From Neisseria dumasiana (GTDB taxonomy: Bacteria; Pseudomonadota; Gammaproteobacteria; Burkholderiales; Neisseriaceae): a DNA stretch of 64,000 nucleotides. Shown piece by piece: positions 58,928-64,000 of the stretch. Below the pieces are notes generated by a model. It did no database searches, was not told the DNA's origin, and was given only the letters and a program-made list of their open reading frames with translations. A program made the position numbers and the translations under genes. Numbering within the stretch: the first letter of the stretch is position 1; the number at the start of each line of letters is the position of its first letter. The DNA lies in the NCBI RefSeq assembly GCF_022870885.1, contig NZ_CP091509.1, positions 124,001 to 188,000 on the forward strand. The letters run 5' to 3'.

Positions 58928-61264
58928 TTAAATTAATGCAAAAGGACTGCCACTTTCAGCTGCTAATTTCAAACAGTCTTCACATACAGTTAACGGAAAC
59001 TCCGGAAGTGGTGGATTGATACTACTCGGCTCCATCACCTGAAACCCCGCACATTTCACCCACACCATCTTCGGGCAGCCCAGTTCGATGTTGCCGTCTT
59101 TAATCTTGATGTATGCCCCGCCGCTGGTGAGCAGGATTTCGTCTTTCGCTGCCACGGTTACTTTGCCGGCGCTGCTGGTAATGGTGGCGTCTTTGAGGGC
59201 GTTGATCTGCATCTCGTCGTTCTGTGCCTGAATCTCTACCTTGCCCTGATTGGCCTGTAACTTCGCGCCGCTGCTTTGGGCAAACAGGTTGACGCTTCCG
59301 ACTGCATGGGCGGTAAAGTTGCGGCCGGTGCTGATGTCGGTGTCGCCGCCGCTGATATGGTGGATGTGTTGGCCGGCGGTGTGCAGTTGGCTTTGCGGGG
59401 TGGCGGTGGCGATGCCGTTGGGGGCGGATTGGATGATGCCCGAACGTTGCAGCTGTTTGAGGCTGTCGTTCAGACGGCCTGCCTGTTCTTCGGCTTCGGT
59501 GGCTTCGTTTTGGGCGGTTTGCGCGGATTTGTTAAGGCTTTTGGCTAGGGAGATTGCCTGTTCGAGCTGGGCGATGGCGGCATCCATATCCAACACCTGT
59601 CCCGAAGCCTGACTCTGAGCATCGGCACTGATGAACAAACCCTTGCCCGCCCGCAATGCGCCCCAGCTGTCGGTACGCAACTCGAAGCCTTCGCCGTTGT
59701 CGCCACGTTTTTGGCGTTGGCTGTCGACGATATGGCCGAGGTTGAGTTGGGTTTTGCCGTATTCGGTCGCCAGTTTGATATGTTCCTGACCCTGTTTGTC
59801 TTCCATCCGCAGTTTGTTGTTCGCCCAGGTGCGGATAACGTTGCGGGTGTTCCAGTCGGCGGGAACGTGGTCGGGGTGGGAACTGTCGTGCATCACACCC
59901 GAGATATACGGCCTATCGGGATTGCCCTGTACGAACGACAGCATCACTTCGGTACCTTCGTGTAAGGGGAAGTGTTGGCCGTAGTCGGGGCCGGCATAGG
60001 GTTTGGTCAGGCGGATGGGGCGGCTTTCCCCGCCCGGGCTCCATTCGTCGAGGTCGAACGGCAGTTTGACGCGGTAGCGCCCCATATTGTCGATATAGGC
60101 GTAGGTGTAGTTGCCGGGGCTGGTGACTCGTGCGGGTAGGCTGCCCTGTATCTTCGGCAGCGGAGTGATGCGTTCGGGGCGGAAGATGCTGTCGGCGGGA
60201 ATGGCGGTGAAAGTATGGCTGTATGCTTGGTCGCGGCTGCCGCTGTGGGTGAGTGATACCACCAACCAGCCGTTGGGCGCTTCGCTGAAGGCCGGGGCGG
60301 TCTGAAACACTTGGCCGGGGCTGAGGGCGGTGATGTTGCCGCTGCCGGATGCGACGATACGGCGGCTGTGGTCGAGCTGTTGCAGTAAGGCCGTCTGAAG
60401 TTGGGCTTCTGCGGGGGTCTTTTGATGCAAACCCCAATGGCTGTCGCTGCCGAGTAGAACGCTGCTGTCGCTTTCCGTGTCCTTCGCCGTTACTTCGGAC
60501 GACAAATCGGTATCGGCATCGCGGTAGTTGTAGTCGCTGACGCGGATGGATTCGAGAATGGGATTGTGTTTCACCTGTAAGGCGAACACCGCTTCCTCGC
60601 CGACACTCTCCAACCCGCCGTGGGGGCGGTAGGCATACGGATGACGGTTGTCGCGAAAATAATGGGCGGCATCGTCACCGAATACCGCCACATCGCCATA
60701 TTGGGCATTCTGCTCGAAGGCGTACCAAATGCCTTCTTCTTCACACAGCCGGTTGATAAAGGCAAAGTCGGATTCCTGATACTGGGTCACATACTCGCGC
60801 ACACCGTATTCGCGGGAAGTGTTGAAACGGAAATCGACGCCTGAGAAGCCGTGATGTTTCAACAGCGACGAAATGATGTCGGGCACGTTTTGGTTTTGAA
60901 ACAGCCGCGAAGTGCGGTGGTGCTTCAATGCGGCGATGCGCGGTTCCAATACCATGCGGTAACGGGTTTCGTCAGCCGATACCGACAGCTTCTCGCAGGA
61001 TGTGATGATGCCGCTCCATTCCTTCAGCGCTTGGGGGGCGATCATCCCTTCGATCAATCCCAACGCATCAGAACTCACCGGAGTTACCGTAAACTTGGCC
61101 GCTTGGTTGATATACGATGACAGCGGCAAATCGGCATCGGCAGAAGTGAGTTCGATGTCGAGACGGTAGGCTGTGTTGAGTGCTTCGGTAGCGGTGAAGG
61201 AGACGACGGAGAGAGAGGGAGTGAAGCGGGAGAGGGTGAGATGGTAGGATTGGGTTTGGGTCAT
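58928..61264 (-). CDS. vgrG: Type VI secretion tip protein VgrG
   Basis: 778 residues from the ATG at 61264; the frame extends 33 codons upstream but homology starts at 'MTQTQSYHLTLSRFTPSLSV'. The gp27-like part includes 'EYGVREYVTQYQESDFAFIN' and 'RLCEEEGIWYAFEQ'. The gp5-like OB fold has 'YIDNMGRYRVKLPFDLDEWS', 'EVMLSFVQGNPDRPYISGVM' follows, and a C-terminal DUF2345 beta-helix region contains a long Ala/Gln coiled coil ('LEQAISLAKSLNKSAQTAQN'). It forms the trimeric spike tip of the T6SS. No sheath, baseplate or membrane-complex genes lie in this window, so the cassette is an orphan vgrG island. Confidence 0.94.
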   Translation of the reverse strand: MTQTQSYHLTLSRFTPSLSVVSFTATEALNTAYRLDIELTSADADLPLSSYINQAAKFTVTPVSSDALGLIEGMIAPQALKEWSGIITSCEKLSVSADETRYRMVLEPRIAALKHHRTSRLFQNQNVPDIISSLLKHHGFSGVDFRFNTSREYGVREYVTQYQESDFAFINRLCEEEGIWYAFEQNAQYGDVAVFGDDAAHYFRDNRHPYAYRPHGGLESVGEEAVFALQVKHNPILESIRVSDYNYRDADTDLSSEVTAKDTESDSSVLLGSDSHWGLHQKTPAEAQLQTALLQQLDHSRRIVASGSGNITALSPGQVFQTAPAFSEAPNGWLVVSLTHSGSRDQAYSHTFTAIPADSIFRPERITPLPKIQGSLPARVTSPGNYTYAYIDNMGRYRVKLPFDLDEWSPGGESRPIRLTKPYAGPDYGQHFPLHEGTEVMLSFVQGNPDRPYISGVMHDSSHPDHVPADWNTRNVIRTWANNKLRMEDKQGQEHIKLATEYGKTQLNLGHIVDSQRQKRGDNGEGFELRTDSWGALRAGKGLFISADAQSQASGQVLDMDAAIAQLEQAISLAKSLNKSAQTAQNEATEAEEQAGRLNDSLKQLQRSGIIQSAPNGIATATPQSQLHTAGQHIHHISGGDTDISTGRNFTAHAVGSVNLFAQSSGAKLQANQGKVEIQAQNDEMQINALKDATITSSAGKVTVAAKDEILLTSGGAYIKIKDGNIELGCPKMVWVKCAGFQVMEPSSINPPLPEFPLTVCEDCLKLAAESGSPFALI

Positions 61265-61361
61265 CGCGGGCGTTCCAAAACTGTATTCAAAGTATCGGGA
61301 TTGAAGATGTATGTTTTGGAAATATATCAGAATGAATATTTTTGCCCAATATGGGTATGAC

Positions 61362-61395
61362 AAAAGGCCGTCTGAAAGTTTCAGACGGCCTTTTT
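61362..61395. terminator. Inverted uptake-sequence terminator after metG
   Basis: AAAAGGCCGTCTGAAA-GT-TTTCAGACGGCCTTTTT, 27 bp past the metG stop codon on the minus strand. Confidence 0.85.
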
Positions 61396-61421
61396 ATGGA
61401 ATCGGATTTACAGCAAAGGAA

Positions 61422-63506
61422 TTAACCCACCTTATCCCCCGGCTGTGCGCCTGCATCCACGTCCAGCAGCTTCAATTTGCCGTCTGCCGTGGCGGCGGAA
61501 AGGATCATGCCTTCGGATACGCCGAATTTGGCCATTTTGCGCGGGGCGAAGTTGGCGACGGCGATGACCATGCGGCCGTTGAGTTCGGCGGGGTTGGGAT
61601 AGCTGGCGGCGATGCCTGAGAAGATGATGCGTTGTTCAAAGCCGAAGTCGAGGTCGAATTTGAGCAGTTTGGTGCTGCCTTCGACGGCTTCGCAGTTCAG
61701 CACTTTGGCGACGCGCATGTCGATTTTCATGAAGTCGTCGAAGCTCGCTTGTTCGGCGACGGGCGCGTATGGGGATTTTTCGGCGGGGGCGGCTTCGGTT
61801 GAGGCCGTCTGAATGCTTTGTTTGTTGGCTTCGATTAAATCGTCCACTTGTTTTTGCTCCACTCGTTGCATTAAATGTGAGTATTGGTTGATGGTGTGGC
61901 CTTCGGGCAGCACGGTTGCGGCGGCGTCCCAGCGCAGGCCGTCGAGATTGAGGAAGGCGGCGGCGCGCTCGGCTACTTTCGGCAGCACGGGCGCGAGGTA
62001 GATGGTGAGGATTTTGAAGGCGTTGATCAGCTCGCTGCATACTTCGTGCAGGCTCGCGTCTTGGCCTTCTTGTTTGGCCAATTCCCACGGTTTGTTGGCA
62101 TCGACGTATTCGTTTACTGCGTCGGCCAGCGCCATGATTTCCCGCAGGGCTTTGGCGTATTCGCGGTGTTCGAAATCGGCGGCGATGTTGTCGCGCTCGG
62201 CGGCGAGTTTTTGTACCAATTCGCTGCCTGAAACGTCTTTCAGACGGCCTTCAAAGCGTTTGGCGATAAAGCCTGCGGCGCGGGCGGCGATGTTGACGTA
62301 TTTGCCGACCAAATCGCTGTTGACGCGGGCGATGAAGTCGTTCAGGTTCAAGTCGATGTCTTCGATTTTGCTGTTGAGTTTGGCGGCGATGTAGTAGCGC
62401 ATCCATTCGGGGTTGAGGCCGCCGTCGAGGTAGGATTTGGCGGTGATGAAGGTGCCGCGCGATTTGGACATTTTTTGGCCGTCGACGGTTAAAAAGCCGT
62501 GGGCGAACACGCCGGTGGGGGCGCGGTGGCCGCTGAATTTGAGCATGGCGGGCCAAAACAGGGCGTGGAAGTAGAGAATGTCTTTGCCGATGAAGTGATA
62601 CATCTCGGTTTGGCTGCCGGCTTGGAAATATTCGTCGTAATTCAGGCCGGTGCGGTCGCACAGGTTTTTGAACGAGGCCATGTAGCCGACGGGCGCGTCG
62701 AGCCAAACGTAGAAATATTTGCCGGGCGCGCCAGGGATTTCGAAGCCGAAATAAGGTGCGTCGCGGCTGATGTCCCAATCGGAAAGGGTGGTTTCGCCGT
62801 TTTCTCCGCCACCCAGCCATTCGTTCATTTTGTTGAGGGCTTCGGCTTGCAGGTGCGGCTGGGTACGGCCGTCTGAAAGCTCAGTGCTGCCTGAAGTCCA
62901 TTCTTTCAGGTAGTCGGCGCACTCGCCGAGCTTGAAGAAGAAGTGTTCGGATTCTTTCAGCACGGGGGTGGCGCCGGATACGGCGGAATAGGGGTTGATC
63001 AGCTCGGTGGGCGAGTAGGTGGTGCCGCACGATTCGCAGTTGTCGCCGTATTGGTCTTTGGCGTGGCATTTGGGGCATTCGCCTTTCACGAAGCGGTCGG
63101 GCAGGAACATGTTTTTTTCGGGGTCGAACAGCTGCTCGATCACGCGGCTTTCGATTTTGCCGTTGGCTTTGAGGGCAAGGTAGATTTGTTCGGAAAGCTG
63201 TTTGTTTTCAGGCGAATGGGTGCTGTAATAGTTGTCGTAGCCGATGTGGAAGCCGGTAAAGTCGGCCAAATGCTCTTCGCGCACTTTGGCAATCATGTCT
63301 TCGGGCTTGATGCCTTGTTTTTGGGCGGCCAGCATCACGGGCGTACCGTGGGTGTCGTCGGCGCAGCAGTAATGGCATTGGTGGCCGCGCAGTTTTTGAA
63401 AGCGCACCCAGATGTCGGTTTGGATGTGCTCGACCATGTGGCCTAAGTGGATGCTGCCGTTGGCATACGGCAGGGCGGAGGTAACGAGGATTTTGCGTTG
63501 GGTCAT
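61422..63506 (-). CDS. metG: Methionyl-tRNA synthetase
   Basis: 694 residues. '[20 protein letters not shown]' has the HIGH motif, '[18 protein letters not shown]' the zinc knuckle, '[16 protein letters not shown]' the KMSKS loop. The C-terminal 110 residues are a tRNA-binding OB fold ('[20 protein letters not shown]', '[16 protein letters not shown]') joined by an Ala/Pro-rich linker. It charges tRNA(Met) and initiator tRNA. Complete. Confidence 0.97.
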   Translation of the reverse strand: MTQRKILVTSALPYANGSIHLGHMVEHIQTDIWVRFQKLRGHQCHYCCADDTHGTPVMLAAQKQGIKPEDMIAKVREEHLADFTGFHIGYDNYYSTHSPENKQLSEQIYLALKANGKIESRVIEQLFDPEKNMFLPDRFVKGECPKCHAKDQYGDNCESCGTTYSPTELINPYSAVSGATPVLKESEHFFFKLGECADYLKEWTSGSTELSDGRTQPHLQAEALNKMNEWLGGGENGETTLSDWDISRDAPYFGFEIPGAPGKYFYVWLDAPVGYMASFKNLCDRTGLNYDEYFQAGSQTEMYHFIGKDILYFHALFWPAMLKFSGHRAPTGVFAHGFLTVDGQKMSKSRGTFITAKSYLDGGLNPEWMRYYIAAKLNSKIEDIDLNLNDFIARVNSDLVGKYVNIAARAAGFIAKRFEGRLKDVSGSELVQKLAAERDNIAADFEHREYAKALREIMALADAVNEYVDANKPWELAKQEGQDASLHEVCSELINAFKILTIYLAPVLPKVAERAAAFLNLDGLRWDAAATVLPEGHTINQYSHLMQRVEQKQVDDLIEANKQSIQTASTEAAPAEKSPYAPVAEQASFDDFMKIDMRVAKVLNCEAVEGSTKLLKFDLDFGFEQRIIFSGIAASYPNPAELNGRMVIAVANFAPRKMAKFGVSEGMILSAATADGKLKLLDVDAGAQPGDKVG

Positions 63507-63654
63507 GGTTGGTGTTCGATAAACGGAAAACTAAAGTGGTGAATTATAGCGTATAAAACGTATATAGGCCGTCTGAAAGCGTGGGTGGGATGAAAGCGGG
63601 GAGCAGGTTTTCAGACGGCCTCAAGAGCAGGAAGTATTTGGAAGCACCAATCTA

Positions 63655-63694
63655 AAACACCGAACCGCTGCATCAGGGCAGCGGTTCGGTGTTT
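63655..63694. terminator. Strong bidirectional hairpin terminator
   Basis: AAACACCGAACCGCTGC, a 6-nt loop, then GCAGCGGTTCGGTGTTT: a perfect 17-bp stem with A and T tracts. The gap 63507-64000 has no clear gene; it also holds uptake sequences at 63568 and 63610 and a Fur-like site at 63845. Confidence 0.8.
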
Positions 63695-63844
63695 CGGTTT
63701 TGAGTATTTGATGTAAAGGGAACTGTATATCTCGTATATGCGCACTCCGGTAAGAAAGAGGGAATAAAAAGAAACAATCTCTTCAGGTGTTTAATGGACC
63801 CGGCATTTAGGATGTCTGCCAAGTGTCTTTATTCTGCACTAAAC

Positions 63845-63863
63845 AATAATAATTATCAATAAT
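63845..63863 (+). promoter_or_regulatory. Candidate Fur box
   Basis: AATAATAATTATCAATAAT matches the 19-bp Fur consensus at 13 positions. It lies about 35 bp upstream of a short frame (ATG 63899, TAG 63989-63991, 30 codons) that has no recognised product and may be the broken start of an iron-regulated gene. The AT-rich setting makes a chance match possible. Confidence 0.35.
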
Positions 63864-64000
63864 AAAAACCAAGAAAATTAATTAACTTTTATAACATAAT
63901 GAAAATAAAAGAAATTAATTTCAAACTTAGCCTAAAGCAGGTTGCCGTCAAGCACGATATATATCCGGATGTTTCTCAATCCACCCCATAGCCGAAAGCA

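Overview
The window reads as chromosome of a Neisseria-type bacterium (Neisseriaceae, Betaproteobacteria). The clearest sign is the DNA uptake sequence AGGCCGTCTGAA, the AG dialect, which occurs dozens of times. It often forms inverted pairs that act as transcription terminators, and a few pairs carry the ATGCCGTCTGAA form. Core genes (topA, metE, metG, pyrD, gpmA, rng, gluQ), a Slam-type lipoprotein, an adhesin-E-like lipoprotein and Neisseria-type insertion sequences agree with this. The phenol pathway suggests a commensal, animal-associated or environmental species; the species cannot be named from this sequence alone.

Layout. Positions 1-12.7 kb hold a complete-looking phenol/catechol meta-cleavage cluster. 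It comprises a divergent, truncated DmpR-type regulator, a sigma-54 promoter with a candidate activator site and IHF site, the six-gene phenol hydroxylase dmpKLMNOP, then dmpF-G-H-I-Q-B-C-E. The order differs from the Pseudomonas dmp operon and the hydrolase gene dmpD is absent, so catechol must flow through the 4-oxalocrotonate branch.

12.8-14.6 kb is an AT-rich foreign insert: a stand-alone reverse transcriptase preceded by a highly structured intergenic region. I read it as a DRT2 (UG2)-like anti-phage system. The antisense strand of the predicted non-coding RNA has a stop-free frame that stays open if the template is copied in a circle, with a Shine-Dalgarno site and ATG in each unit. Consensus -35 and -10 boxes come together only across the repeat junction. 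This is the most interesting locus in the window.

14.6-19.8 kb is a minimal four-gene Csu-type (archaic) chaperone-usher pilus operon. 20-34 kb is a mixed region: phosphatase, two cytochrome c' genes, a divergent NRAMP-family transporter, an adhesin-E-like lipoprotein, topA, an insert of two orphan genes flanked by a duplicated topA tail, MAPEG protein, flavoprotein, EamA transporter, Tat-lipoprotein LD-carboxypeptidase and HIT protein. 34-43 kb has rng, a Slam-type lipoprotein with pentapeptide repeats, gluQ, a truncated porin, a nitrilase-family amidase and a trimeric autotransporter followed by a BamE-like lipoprotein and a YkuD-like protein. 43-50 kb carries choline-to-betaine genes (betT, betA, betB) interrupted by an unknown gene.

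50-64 kb has gpmA, metE, a cluster of insertion-sequence debris, pyrD, a type VI secretion cargo cassette (VgrG, DUF4123 adaptor, DUF3304 lipoprotein, Tle1-like phospholipase) and metG. No rRNA, tRNA or CRISPR array was recognised.
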